A stretch of 64,000 bases of DNA, taken from the NCBI RefSeq assembly GCF_947495315.1, contig NZ_CANLYD010000005.1, positions 62,001 to 126,000 of the forward strand, in the 5' to 3' direction. Position numbers and translations under genes: made by a program. Positions 31,293 through 40,520 of the stretch are shown here, in pieces. Source of the DNA: an uncultured Aquimarina sp. (GTDB lineage: Bacteria; Bacteroidota; Bacteroidia; Flavobacteriales; Flavobacteriaceae). Under the pieces are notes generated by a model. The model saw only the letters and a list, made by a program, of their open reading frames with translations. It was not told the origin of the DNA and made no database searches. How positions within the stretch are numbered: position 1 is the stretch's first letter; each line of letters begins with the position of its first letter.

Positions 31293-32672
31293 ATGTCAGA
31301 AAAATTATATGCTGTTATTGATGTAGAAACCACAGGTAAGGGCATTAAAGGGAATCGCATTACAGAAATTTGTATTGTATTGTTACAAGGCAGTACGATT
31401 ATAGATAAATTCACTTCTCTGGTAAATCCCGAATGTCATATTCCACCTTTTATTACTGGTCTTACAGGGATTGATAATGATATGGTGCGAAATGCACCCA
31501 GATTTCACGAAATAGCAGAACGAATTGTACAGATGACTACTGGGGCGATCTTTGTGGCGCATAATGTAACTTTTGATTATAATGTGATTAGAGGAGAGTT
31601 TAAAAACCTTGGATATTCATTTGTTCGGAAAAAACTGTGTACCGTTCGTTTATCCAGAAAATTAATTCCAGGCATGTTTTCATATAGCTTGGGAAAACTA
31701 TGCTCTTCTCTTAATATTCCCTTAGAAGATCGACATAGAGCTGAAGGCGATACGGATGCGACCGTGATTCTTTTTCAACGAATTCTGAGCCTTGATCCTG
31801 AATTTTTAGTTATTAATAAATTCTTAAATGCACGCTCTAAGGAAGCTACATTGCCGCCACATCTTAAAGCTGAAAACATAGATGTACTGCCAGAAGAAAC
31901 AGGTATTTACTTATTTAAAGATCAAAAAGGAAAAGTAATATATGCCGGTAAAGCGAAAAATATTAAACAGCGGGTGATCAGTCATTTTTATGATAAAAAG
32001 AATAAAGAATATGCACTGGGTCAGGCTACATATACGATAGATTATGAGGTAACAGGTAATGAATTAGTTGCTCTATTATTAGAATCAGAAAAAATACAAA
32101 AACATTATCCGAAATTTAATAAAGCTCAGAAAAGACCGGTAGCTCCTTATTGTATTATGTTTTATACGAATAGAAAAGGAGTGGTTCAATTGGCAATAGA
32201 CAGATCGCATTCTATAGATCATTCTGTAGAAATATTTTATAGCAGGGCAGAGGCAGTAGAAAAACTAGAACAGCTTTGTGAAGATTATCAGCTATGTCCA
32301 CGATATTGTAGTTTACAGAGTACTACAGAACGGTGTTCTCATTATAAAATTAAGAATTGTAAAGGCATTTGCATAGGAGAAGAATCTGTTGCCTTGTATA
32401 ATATGAGAGTCCAAAAAGCTTTATCCTCTTTACGAAGAGATCAAAAAAGTTATTTTATTAAGGAAAAAGGCAGAACATTTAATGAGCAAAGTTTTGTAAT
32501 GATCCAGGATGGCGTTTATAAAGGTTTTGGATACATACAAGAAGATGAACAAATTGCTAAGATAGAGGACTTCGATAATTTCTTAAATCTTCAGAAACAT
32601 ACCTATCATACTACCAAAATAATTAAAAGCTACCTACGTAAAAATGGAGATAGGAATATCGTTCCGATATAG
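31293..32672 (+). CDS. DEDDh exonuclease fused to GIY-YIG nuclease
   Basis: 459 residues from the ATG at 31293. N-terminal DEDDh 3'-5' exonuclease as in DNA polymerase III epsilon: VIDVETTG (motif I), VAHNVTFDYNVI (motif II) and HRAEGDTDAT (motif III). A GIY-YIG endonuclease follows at about 198-280: ETGIYLFKDQKGKVIYAGKA and NIKQRVISHF, as in UvrC and Cho. The Cys-rich part (CPRYCSLQSTTERCSHY) near 340-360 may bind zinc. The fusion suggests a nucleotide-excision or mismatch-type repair nuclease. It is a common but little-studied protein in Bacteroidota. Confidence 0.9.
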   Translation: MSEKLYAVIDVETTGKGIKGNRITEICIVLLQGSTIIDKFTSLVNPECHIPPFITGLTGIDNDMVRNAPRFHEIAERIVQMTTGAIFVAHNVTFDYNVIRGEFKNLGYSFVRKKLCTVRLSRKLIPGMFSYSLGKLCSSLNIPLEDRHRAEGDTDATVILFQRILSLDPEFLVINKFLNARSKEATLPPHLKAENIDVLPEETGIYLFKDQKGKVIYAGKAKNIKQRVISHFYDKKNKEYALGQATYTIDYEVTGNELVALLLESEKIQKHYPKFNKAQKRPVAPYCIMFYTNRKGVVQLAIDRSHSIDHSVEIFYSRAEAVEKLEQLCEDYQLCPRYCSLQSTTERCSHYKIKNCKGICIGEESVALYNMRVQKALSSLRRDQKSYFIKEKGRTFNEQSFVMIQDGVYKGFGYIQEDEQIAKIEDFDNFLNLQKHTYHTTKIIKSYLRKNGDRNIVPI

Positions 32673-32736
32673 CTACTCTTTATACCTTTTTGGAAATTAT
32701 AACAAAATAATAATATATAGCTATTATGTAAATTAG

Positions 32737-32743
32737 TACTTTG
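32737..32743 (+). promoter_or_regulatory. -7-like box of hydrolase gene
   Basis: TACTTTG, the form also seen at 22910 and 3354, lies 38 bases before the ATG at 32782. No clear -33 element. Confidence 0.35.
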
Positions 32744-32781
32744 AGGAACTTAATCTTATTTGTATTAATCATTTGTTATCT

Positions 32782-33504
32782 ATGAAAAACGTAATTACCT
32801 CAGTAATTTTATTCCTGACCGTTTCAATCTATGGTCAAAAAACTATTGATTTTCCTTCTAAAGATGGATTGACAATGACGGCAGATGTGTATGAGGCAAA
32901 AGACAGTAATCAGTTTATCATTCTTTTTCATCAGGCAGGATGGAGTCGTGGAGAATATCTGGAGATTGCTCCAAAACTTACTGCGTTAGGATATCATTGT
33001 ATGGCAGTGGATCAGCGATCTGGTGGCTCAGTAAATGATATAACTAATAAAACAAACGCTGCAGCTAAAACGGAGGGTAAACAAACAGAATTTGTAGATG
33101 CTTTTCAGGATATAGAAGCCGCTGTAGATTATGTAAAAAAGACATATAGCCCGGAAAAAATTATTGTTTGGGGAAGTTCTTATTCTTCAGCACTTGTATT
33201 AAAATATGCGGGAGATAACCCAGATGTTGTAAACGGGGTTTTGTCTTTCGCTCCAGGAGAATATTTTGGTAAAAAGAATTTTATTACTTCTAGCGCTGTT
33301 AATATTAAAGTTCCAGTATTTATTACCTCTGCTAAGAATGAAAAAAAGAATTGGTCAGGAATCTATGACGCAATTACGTCGGATAAAAAACAATTTTTTC
33401 TTCCTGAAACAAAAGGAAACCATGGATCAAGAGCGCTTTGGGATAAATTTCCCGATAGTAAAAACTATTGGGAAGCGGTAAAAGAGTTTTTGAAAACTAT
33501 ATAG
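32782..33504 (+). CDS. Exported alpha/beta hydrolase (dienelactone hydrolase-like)
   Basis: 240 residues from the Met at 32782, which begins a normal signal peptide (MKNVITSVILFLTVSIYGQ); an in-frame ATG nine bases earlier is less likely. Fold markers: ILFHQAGWSRGEYLEIAPKL (oxyanion region), VWGSSYSSALVLKY (nucleophile elbow GSSYS) and HGSRALWDKF (catalytic His). This resembles dienelactone-hydrolase/peptidase S9-like proteins. Likely an esterase or peptidase in the periplasm, substrate unknown. It is a single-gene unit that ends at a bidirectional terminator shared with gcvP. Confidence 0.82.
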   Translation: MKNVITSVILFLTVSIYGQKTIDFPSKDGLTMTADVYEAKDSNQFIILFHQAGWSRGEYLEIAPKLTALGYHCMAVDQRSGGSVNDITNKTNAAAKTEGKQTEFVDAFQDIEAAVDYVKKTYSPEKIIVWGSSYSSALVLKYAGDNPDVVNGVLSFAPGEYFGKKNFITSSAVNIKVPVFITSAKNEKKNWSGIYDAITSDKKQFFLPETKGNHGSRALWDKFPDSKNYWEAVKEFLKTI

Positions 33505-33514
33505 TGATATAACT

Positions 33515-33556
33515 AAATTGCCTGATACTCAACAATAAAGTATCAGGCAATTTTTA
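33515..33556. terminator. Bidirectional terminator
   Basis: AAATTGCCTGATACT and AGTATCAGGCAATTT pair over 15 bases around a nine-base loop, with T on the plus side. It serves the hydrolase gene and the convergent gcvP. Confidence 0.92.
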
Positions 33557-33573
33557 TTTAGATATATGTTGAT

Positions 33574-36426
33574 TTATACCTCCTCCATATATTCTTCTAT
33601 AGGAGCACAGGTACAAATAAGATTTCTATCTCCATAAGCATCGTCTACACGTCTTACTGTTGGCCAGAATTTGTTATCTGCTACATATGATAATGGATAT
33701 GCTGCTTGTTCTCTACTGTAGGGGAAATCCCAAGAGTCTGCTGTTAACATAGCCAAGGTGTGTGGCGCATTTTTCATCACATTATTAGGGTTATCTGCAG
33801 TTGCTTCTGCAATTTCCTGGCGGATACTAATCATAGCATCACAAAAACGATCTAATTCTGCTTTGCTTTCACTTTCTGTTGGTTCAATCATAATGGTTCC
33901 TGCAACAGGGAAAGAAACCGTAGGCGCGTGAAATCCGTAGTCCATTAATCTCTTAGCGATATCTGTTACTTCGATTCCATTTGCTTTAAACGGGCGACAA
34001 TCTATAATCATTTCATGAGCAGCGCGACCACGTTCTCCAGAATATAATGTACTATAATGTCCATCTAATCGCTCCTTGATATAATTAGCATTCAGAATAG
34101 CATATATTGTAGATTCTTTAAGACCTTCTTCTCCTAACATGGTGATATATCCATAAGAAATCAAACAGGCTAGAGCTGATCCCCAAGGTGCTGCAGAAAT
34201 AGCAGTAATTGCCTGATCTCCTCCTGTAGTAATAACAGGATTACCTGGTAAAAATGGCACAAGTTGTTTTGCAACACAGATAGGTCCAACTCCTGGTCCT
34301 CCACCTCCGTGCGGAATAGCAAACGTTTTATGCAGGTTTAGGTGACATACATCTGCACCAATTGCTCCCGGATGTGTTAATCCTACTTGAGCATTCATAT
34401 TGGCACCATCCATATATACCTGTCCACCATTATCATGTATAATTTTAGTAATCTCTTTAATTGCAGATTCATAGACTCCGTGAGTAGAAGGATACGTTAC
34501 CATCAATGCAGAAAGATTGTCTTTATATTTTTCAGCTTTTTCTCTTAGATCTTCTACATCTATATTTCCTTCTTCGGTTGCTTTGGTTACTACTACCTTC
34601 ATTCCGGCCATCACTGCAGATGCAGGATTGGTACCGTGAGCAGAAGAAGGGATCAAACAAATGTTTCTGTGATGATCTCCTCTGGATTCATGATATGCGC
34701 GAATCACCATTAAACCAGCAAATTCTCCTTGGGCTCCTGAATTAGGTTGTAAAGAAGTTCCTGAAAAACCTGTAATTTCGGTTAATTGATCCTCTAGTTT
34801 TTTTAGTACTTCCTGATATCCTTGCGCTTGTTCTATAGGAACTAATGGATGAATGTTCCCCCATTGTGGATTACTTAACGGTAGCATTTCTGATGCAGCA
34901 TTCAGCTTCATTGTACAAGAACCTAACGGAATCATGGAATGATTTAAAGAAAGGTCTTTACGTTCTAGCTTTTTGATATAACGCATCAATTCTGTTTCAG
35001 AATGATAGGTGTTAAATACTTCATTCGTTAAGAATTCGGTATTCCGTTTTATACTGGAATCAATAATATTTGTTCTACCTATTTCTTTAATTTCAATGGA
35101 TTGTTTAGCAGCAACTTTCGCAAAAATCGATAGAATAGTATTTAAATCTTTAATTGTTGTAGCTTCATTTAAAGAGATAGATACTGTTTCAGCATCTGGA
35201 TAGTAGAAATTTACCTGTTGCGCTTCAGCTATTTCTTTAATTTTGCTTGCATCAGCTTTAATTCGAATCGTGTCAAAGAACACTGTATTTAATTGTTGGT
35301 ATCCTAATGATTCGATAGCATTGGCTAGCTCAGTTGCTGAGGTATTTACTTTATTCGCGATGTATTGTAACCCATCCTTACCGTGATATACAGCATACAT
35401 TCCTGCCATTACCGCCAATAATACCTGAGCCGTACAGATATTAGAAGTTGCTTTATCTCTTTTAATATGTTGTTCGCGGGTTTGTAATGCCATACGTAAG
35501 GCACGATTCCCATTCATATCTTGAGTAACCCCAATGATTCTACCTGGAATGTTTCTTTTGTATTCCTCTCTGGTTGCAAAATATGCTGCGTGAGGTCCTC
35601 CATATCCTAATGGAATTCCGAATCGCTGTGTAGTACCTACTACTACATCTGCATCAAAACTACCAGGAGATTTAAGCGTTACAAGACTAAGAATATCAGC
35701 AGCGACTGCTACTTTAATTTCGGACTGATGTGCGTTTTCTACAAAAGTTGCATAGTCAAATACTTGACCGGATACACCTGGATATTGTAAAATAGCACCA
35801 TAAAAGCCTGTTGAAAAATCAAATTTTGTATGATCACCGATTACCAATTCAATACCTAATGGAATAGCTCTGGTTTTTAATAAAGAAAGTGTTTGTGGTA
35901 GTATTTCTTCAGAAACAAAAAACTTATGAATATTTTCTTTTTTCTGCGCTCTGGATCTCACTGCAAATAACATGGTCATTGCTTCTGCAGCTGCAGTACT
36001 TTCGTCAAGTAAAGAGGCATTGGCTAATTCCATTCCAGTAAGATCACAAACCATTGTTTGATAATTTAACAATGCTTCTAATCTACCTTGAGCAATTTCT
36101 GCCTGATATGGTGTATACGCAGTATACCATCCTGGATTTTCTAAGATGTTACGTTGTATTACTGCTGGCAAACTTGCTTCGTGATATCCCAAACCTATAT
36201 AGGTTTTAAATACTTTATTCTTGGCAGCTAACTGCTGTATATGAGCAGAATACTCTTGTTCGCTCATAGCCTCGTCAAGTTGTAGCGGGGCTTTTAGTAA
36301 AATGTCATCAGGGACAGTTTCGTGGATGAGTTGATCCATAGAATCAGCCTTGATTGTATTCAGCATATTATCAAGATCCTTTTCTGAAGGACCAATATGA
36401 CGCAGTTTAAATGAGTCAGTTTTCAT
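33574..36426 (-). CDS. gcvP: Glycine dehydrogenase (decarboxylating), P-protein
   Basis: 950 residues from the ATG at 36426. Start chosen because the in-frame ATG at 36465 overlaps the promoter box. Full-length single-chain P-protein of the glycine cleavage system. PLP lysine motif HLNLHKTFAIPHGGGGPG near residue 690; other conserved parts are MIPLGSCTMKLN and GYHEASLPAVIQRNILENPG. It decarboxylates glycine and passes the aminomethyl group to the H-protein. gcvH and gcvT are not in the window. It is a single-gene unit, divergent from the UbiA-like gene. Confidence 0.97.
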   Translation of the reverse strand: MKTDSFKLRHIGPSEKDLDNMLNTIKADSMDQLIHETVPDDILLKAPLQLDEAMSEQEYSAHIQQLAAKNKVFKTYIGLGYHEASLPAVIQRNILENPGWYTAYTPYQAEIAQGRLEALLNYQTMVCDLTGMELANASLLDESTAAAEAMTMLFAVRSRAQKKENIHKFFVSEEILPQTLSLLKTRAIPLGIELVIGDHTKFDFSTGFYGAILQYPGVSGQVFDYATFVENAHQSEIKVAVAADILSLVTLKSPGSFDADVVVGTTQRFGIPLGYGGPHAAYFATREEYKRNIPGRIIGVTQDMNGNRALRMALQTREQHIKRDKATSNICTAQVLLAVMAGMYAVYHGKDGLQYIANKVNTSATELANAIESLGYQQLNTVFFDTIRIKADASKIKEIAEAQQVNFYYPDAETVSISLNEATTIKDLNTILSIFAKVAAKQSIEIKEIGRTNIIDSSIKRNTEFLTNEVFNTYHSETELMRYIKKLERKDLSLNHSMIPLGSCTMKLNAASEMLPLSNPQWGNIHPLVPIEQAQGYQEVLKKLEDQLTEITGFSGTSLQPNSGAQGEFAGLMVIRAYHESRGDHHRNICLIPSSAHGTNPASAVMAGMKVVVTKATEEGNIDVEDLREKAEKYKDNLSALMVTYPSTHGVYESAIKEITKIIHDNGGQVYMDGANMNAQVGLTHPGAIGADVCHLNLHKTFAIPHGGGGPGVGPICVAKQLVPFLPGNPVITTGGDQAITAISAAPWGSALACLISYGYITMLGEEGLKESTIYAILNANYIKERLDGHYSTLYSGERGRAAHEMIIDCRPFKANGIEVTDIAKRLMDYGFHAPTVSFPVAGTIMIEPTESESKAELDRFCDAMISIRQEIAEATADNPNNVMKNAPHTLAMLTADSWDFPYSREQAAYPLSYVADNKFWPTVRRVDDAYGDRNLICTCAPIEEYMEEV

Positions 36427-36454
36427 AGCAAAAAAACAGTTGAGATTGAAAGCG

Positions 36455-36462
36455 CAAAAGTA
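36455..36462 (-). promoter_or_regulatory. -7 box of gcvP
   Basis: On the minus strand TACTTTTG, a match to TAnnTTTG, about 28 bases before the chosen ATG at 36426. Confidence 0.5.
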
Positions 36463-36561
36463 CATATTTAATCCCTAAAATTTTCACAATAAATTAACCT
36501 AAACCTAGCAAGTTTTTAACCAATTTACACTGTTATTAACAGATTCCCCTAAATTCTCAGT

Positions 36562-37389
36562 GTGAAAACCCTAAAAAGTATATTTAGTTTTTATGTAAAC
36601 AGTAGTATTCATGTAGCATTAGCTGTGGCAGCCTTGGTTAAACTTACTTTTTTAAAGTTCGAAATTTTAGGTGGAGACGCGTATATATATTTCAGTTTTT
36701 TAGGCTCTATTGTAGCGTATAATTTTGTAAAGTATGCTAATATCTCGGAATTATATCACAGAAGATTGACCAAATCAATGACTGGCATCAAGATATTAAC
36801 AACTGTTTGTGCTATAATTTTCGCGTATTTTGGATATCAGTTGTCAATAGACACGTTGCTTTGGATGTTGCCTTTTGTGCTGTTAACAATACTTTATGCT
36901 GTTCCTATTTTTCCAAATAAAAAAAACTTGAGAAGTGTAGCGGGGATTAAAATTTTTATTATCGGTGTTACTTGGACTGGAATTACGGTATTGATACCTG
37001 TTATTTATGCAGAAGGGGCATTAGAGTTTAATATGATCATAGAAATCATACAGCGTTTTTTGTTTGTGGTAGTGATCATGCTACCTTTTGAAATTAGAGA
37101 CTTGCAATATGATGGAAAAGAATTAGAAACAATCCCTCAGAAAATAGGCATTACAAGAACTAAGGTGTTTGGGAGTATTTTATTGGTGATTTTTTTGTTA
37201 GCTACTGTATTTAAAGCCGAACTTTTTTCTACGGAAATTCTAAGTACAGTATCTATTACGATTATCAGCTTGTTGTTTTTGTGGGGGACGGATAAAAAAC
37301 AATCGGAATACTTTTGTTCCTTTTGGGTCGAAAGTATTCCGATTATGTGGTTGTTTATATGGGTTTTAATGCAAAATTTATTTGGATAA
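36562..37389 (+). CDS. UbiA-like membrane protein
   Basis: 275 residues with eight or nine membrane segments, starting with GTG at 36562. FEIRDLQYDGKELETIPQKIG in the middle is the second aspartate-type motif of UbiA prenyltransferases (DxRD..xD), but the first Asp-rich motif is replaced by FVKYANISELYHRR, so the enzyme may be changed or inactive. UbiA proteins transfer prenyl groups in quinone, haem or lipid synthesis. Its 3' end overlaps the end of the convergent anti-sigma-like gene by 12 bases. Confidence 0.72.
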   Translation: MKTLKSIFSFYVNSSIHVALAVAALVKLTFLKFEILGGDAYIYFSFLGSIVAYNFVKYANISELYHRRLTKSMTGIKILTTVCAIIFAYFGYQLSIDTLLWMLPFVLLTILYAVPIFPNKKNLRSVAGIKIFIIGVTWTGITVLIPVIYAEGALEFNMIIEIIQRFLFVVVIMLPFEIRDLQYDGKELETIPQKIGITRTKVFGSILLVIFLLATVFKAELFSTEILSTVSITIISLLFLWGTDKKQSEYFCSFWVESIPIMWLFIWVLMQNLFG

Positions 37390-37632
37390 TTCTTGCCGTA
37401 ATTGTTCCTTCATCTGTTCTTTTTTAGAAGGTTCAATAATTTGTAAATTAGACTTTTTAATTGCTTTAGTAAGCTTATTATTTCTTTTAGAATAAGCTCT
37501 TGTTACTGTACAATACATTAATCTGATATTCAATTTGATGATTTCCATAATGGATGCTTCACCATATTGATTTTTATCACAGATAAACTTTGCTTCCTCG
37601 CAGGAAACTAATAAACTATTACTTGTTTTCAT
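37378..37632 (-). CDS. Anti-sigma-like protein without zinc motif
   Basis: 84 residues. Clear paralogue of the next upstream protein: CDKNQYGEASIMEIIKLNIR against CDKNQYKEASFWEKVKLNIH. The zinc-binding HLIYCKAC of the paralogue is RLMYCTVT here: His and the second Cys are gone, one Cys remains. It may therefore bind the sigma factor without zinc or redox control, or compete with the paralogue. Third gene of a unit with the ECF sigma factor; gap to the preceding gene 41 bases. Confidence 0.75.
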   Translation of the reverse strand: MKTSNSLLVSCEEAKFICDKNQYGEASIMEIIKLNIRLMYCTVTRAYSKRNNKLTKAIKKSNLQIIEPSKKEQMKEQLRQELSK

Positions 37633-37673
37633 TACAATTTTAAAATACTATTATTTGGGGGTTACTAACTTAT

Positions 37674-37934
37674 TTATTCTTGTTCAGCCATTTTTTTCTT
37701 TAATTGTTCTTTCATTGCATCCTTAGCCGATTGGTTGATACTTATGACTTTAGGATCTTTGACTAAATTAGTTAGTTTCGTATTCTTAGACGAATATTTT
37801 CTACAAGCCTTACAATAAATTAAATGAATATTTAATTTTACCTTTTCCCAAAAAGAGGCTTCCTTATATTGATTTTTATCGCAAATGTGATTGGCATTAT
37901 CACAGCTTACAAATATTTTGTTTTCTTTACTCAT
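37674..37934 (-). CDS. Zinc-type anti-sigma factor (ZAS-like)
   Basis: 86 residues from the ATG at 37934, five bases after the sigma-factor stop; a longer in-frame start lies inside the sigma gene and is unlikely. HLIYCKAC gives the Hx3Cx2C motif of zinc-binding anti-sigma factors, with a further Cys in FVSCDNANHICDKNQY. No membrane segment, so it is cytoplasmic. It would hold the ECF sigma factor until redox or another stress releases it. A degenerate paralogue follows at 37378. Confidence 0.82.
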   Translation of the reverse strand: MSKENKIFVSCDNANHICDKNQYKEASFWEKVKLNIHLIYCKACRKYSSKNTKLTNLVKDPKVISINQSAKDAMKEQLKKKMAEQE

Positions 37935-37939
37935 GTGTA

Positions 37940-38494
37940 TTAAAACCAGTTTTTTTCCAAGCATCCTGCCATCGCTGTACGTGCTCGATGGATGATTACC
38001 CAAAGGTTAGACGCAGTAATATCGAATTCATTACAGATTGCCTCTGTATCAAATCCTTGAATCGTTTTCATAGAGAAAATACGAGCTTGCTTCTCAGGTA
38101 ATTTATCAAGGCAATCATGAATGGCGATTCCTAATTCTTTATTCTCAATTTTACCTTCGGCATTTTGGTCAAAGGGATCTGCTACTCTTTCTTCTAGCCA
38201 ATCTCCTTCAGTTTCACCATCATTAGTGTAATTGATACGTACTTCTGCTTTACCTTTATTACTATTTATTTTTCTATAGTGATCAATGATTTTTCTTTTA
38301 AGGATCGAAATAAGCCAAGTACGTTCACTTGCTTCTCCTTTAAAGTTTTTCATTGATTTAAGACCTGCAAAAAAGGTCTCTTGCACTAAATCTTGTGCAA
38401 TTTCCCTGTCATCGACCCGCACTATGGTATAGTTAAACAGGTAGTCACTGTATTTATCTATCCACGAATTGGGGTCTATTGTGTTTGTCGACAT
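37940..38494 (-). CDS. ECF RNA polymerase sigma factor
   Basis: 184 residues. Region 2: REIAQDLVQETFFAGLKSMK and TWLISILKRKIIDHYRK; region 4: LPEKQARIFSMKTIQGFDTE and NEFDITASNLWVIIHRARTA. Typical ECF length and layout. It directs RNA polymerase to a stress regulon. The next two genes encode anti-sigma-like proteins, so they form one unit. Its own promoter is not evident in the 194 bases upstream. Confidence 0.93.
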   Translation of the reverse strand: MSTNTIDPNSWIDKYSDYLFNYTIVRVDDREIAQDLVQETFFAGLKSMKNFKGEASERTWLISILKRKIIDHYRKINSNKGKAEVRINYTNDGETEGDWLEERVADPFDQNAEGKIENKELGIAIHDCLDKLPEKQARIFSMKTIQGFDTEAICNEFDITASNLWVIIHRARTAMAGCLEKNWF

Positions 38495-38688
38495 AGTGTA
38501 TTAGCTCTTTTCCCCAAAAATAGGATAAAAAGTTGAATCTTAAATAAGTTTAATCCATTGAATTGTAGAAGAATTTGTAAAAGAAACCTCGTAGTAGATC
38601 GGGAACAATGTTTTTTTTGAATATGCTTGTGACTTATGATTACTGTTGTGATTCAATAAAAACAACCTCAGACAATAGTTAAAGATAA

Positions 38689-39156
38689 TTATACTATTGT
38701 TGATCGTTCTGTTTCAGTTTTTATAAATTGGTTTCTTGTAGAAAGAAATTTGGTTAAATGTTTTTTTAAAAATAACTGGTCAAAAAACCTTCCTAAAAAA
38801 CCATAAGGAGTTCTATATTCTAAGAAATCAATCATTTCAGTTCCGGTTACTGTTTCTTTGAAAACATGTTGATGTTTAAAATTTTTAAAATGACCTTGAA
38901 TCATTTCATCTATAAAGTAAGTTGGATATCTTAAAGATGTTATTTTGCTTTGATGAGTCAGATACAAGCCAAAATGTTTTCCTCTCCAAGTCACGGTTTC
39001 ATATAAATCTATCAGTCCAGAAGTTCTTCCTACAATAGCTTTTTCTTTTGTCTTCTTTGCGGAATTTATATGAAGATCAATATTTCTTGCTGCGTCAAAA
39101 ACAATTTCCAAAGGCGCCTGGATAATGGTGCTTAATTGAATTGTAGTCATAATCAT
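38689..39156 (-). CDS. SRPBCC protein of the photolyase-associated type
   Basis: 155 residues; ATG at 39156 overlaps the previous stop by four bases (ATGA), so translation is coupled; the Met at position 3 is an alternative start. The sequence NIDLHINSAKKTKEKAIVGR..GLIDLYETVTWRGKHFG is the pattern of SRPBCC proteins usually found beside photolyases and TIGR01777 epimerases in marine bacteria. Ligand unknown. Here no photolyase is present. It is the last gene of the 43147-38689 operon. Confidence 0.85.
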   Translation of the reverse strand: MIMTTIQLSTIIQAPLEIVFDAARNIDLHINSAKKTKEKAIVGRTSGLIDLYETVTWRGKHFGLYLTHQSKITSLRYPTYFIDEMIQGHFKNFKHQHVFKETVTGTEMIDFLEYRTPYGFLGRFFDQLFLKKHLTKFLSTRNQFIKTETERSTIV

Positions 39157-40064
39157 GAAGTTAAATCTATTAGCGCTTGGATCAGGTTAGGCTGTTTAAA
39201 CTTAAAACCTGCATCTTGTAGTTTTTTTGGAATAACATTTCTGCTTTTTAGAATCAATTCAGTTTCAGTTTTAATAATCCGAGCTCCGATCTCTAAAAGC
39301 GGTTTGGGTAGTGGAATTCCGAAGGGAGTTTTGGTAACATTTCGCAGTGTTTTCATTAAACCGTTATTATCTGTGGGTTTAGGAGCAACGATATTTACAG
39401 GACCTTGCATGGCAGAATTTTCAATAATAAACTCCAGGCTTCTTGCAAAATCAAGTTCATGAATCCAGCTAAATTTTTGGTTTCCTTTACCTTGTTTCCC
39501 GCCAAAACCAATTTTCACTAAATTGAGAATAGGTTGTAAAGCTCCTCCATTTTTTCCTAGAACAATAGAGGTTCTCAATGCTACTTTTCTGGTCTTCGGA
39601 GTATGATGAGAGAAGAAAACACTTTCCCAATTGGTAGCTACATTTACAGAAAAACCTGTTCCGATCTCACCATCGACTTCATCCATTTCTTTATCCAAAG
39701 AATGTCTGTAGATGGTAGCTGTAGAAGAGTTTAACCAAACTTTTGGTGGATTTTCACATGCTAGAATAGCTTTGCCTAATACAGCCGTAGCATCTACTCT
39801 AGAGGAAAGAATAAGATCCTTGTTTTTCTGATGATATCTACAATCGACAGATTTCCCTGTCATATTGATAAGAACATCTGCATCATCAAGTTCTTGTTTC
39901 CATGCTCCTAGCGTTTTGGCATCCCAATGTACATATTTGATATTTCCGATGGATTTGTTTTTACTACGAGTGAGTATTACAATAGTCTCCGCTTTGTTTT
40001 TAAAGTGCTCAACCAAGACGTTTCCTAAGAAACCTGTTCCTGCTGCTATAATTAGTTTTTTCAT
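39153..40064 (-). CDS. TIGR01777-family NAD(P)-dependent epimerase
   Basis: 303 residues from the ATG at 40064 (MKKLIIAAGTGFLGNVLVEH). The nucleotide-binding GTGFLG is at residues 9-14. An N-terminal extension to 40100 would overlap the upstream gene's end, so it is not used. Conserved family parts include KVWLNSSTATIYRH, GKQGKGNQKFSWIHELDFAR and GPVNIVAPKPTDN. These extended SDR (SDR39U1-like) proteins have no settled substrate; they often sit with SRPBCC proteins, as here. Confidence 0.92.
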   Translation of the reverse strand: MKKLIIAAGTGFLGNVLVEHFKNKAETIVILTRSKNKSIGNIKYVHWDAKTLGAWKQELDDADVLINMTGKSVDCRYHQKNKDLILSSRVDATAVLGKAILACENPPKVWLNSSTATIYRHSLDKEMDEVDGEIGTGFSVNVATNWESVFFSHHTPKTRKVALRTSIVLGKNGGALQPILNLVKIGFGGKQGKGNQKFSWIHELDFARSLEFIIENSAMQGPVNIVAPKPTDNNGLMKTLRNVTKTPFGIPLPKPLLEIGARIIKTETELILKSRNVIPKKLQDAGFKFKQPNLIQALIDLTS

Positions 40065-40075
40065 ATTCTTTAAAA

Positions 40076-40519
40076 TTAAAATAATAATATGGGTAACCAC
40101 AGAATTCTGTATGTTATCCAGGTTAAGGTTAAATAAAATGGTAATGCCAGTTTCTTAACTCTTCTTGCGTGTTCAATAATCATTAGTACAACAACCAGTA
40201 AGAATAAAAGAATTCGGATCTCCATCGAAATTTGTTCTTTTTGAAACAAAAATATCATCGGAATTAAGGCTAACGAACCTAACAAAGAGACCGTAATCAT
40301 ATTATATAAATAGGTATGAAGTTTTCTCTTTATAAAAATCAATATGATACTTCCTTGCCATAAAAGTTGACCAGAACACATGATCATTTCCTTGGTTAAA
40401 TTATCATTAGGAATCAATTCCGGAAGTGCTTTTGCGTAATAAAACAATACGACTGTTGATATTACGGTAGCAATAATGATATACATCCATTGATATGTTC
40501 TTAAACCAATATTCATCAA
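40076..40519 (-). CDS. Four-helix membrane protein
   Basis: 147 residues with four or five hydrophobic segments (MYIIIATVISTVVLFYYAKA, LLWQGSIILIFI, MITVSLLGSLALIPMIFLF, ILLFLLVVVLMII and a C-terminal LTWITYRILWLPILLF). A basic loop (EHARRVKKLALP) lies near the C-terminus. No family recognised. One base separates it from the methyltransferase stop, and its own stop lies 11 bases before the epimerase ATG, so translational coupling in the operon is likely. Confidence 0.7.
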   Translation of the reverse strand: MMNIGLRTYQWMYIIIATVISTVVLFYYAKALPELIPNDNLTKEMIMCSGQLLWQGSIILIFIKRKLHTYLYNMITVSLLGSLALIPMIFLFQKEQISMEIRILLFLLVVVLMIIEHARRVKKLALPFYLTLTWITYRILWLPILLF

Positions 40520-40520
40520 G

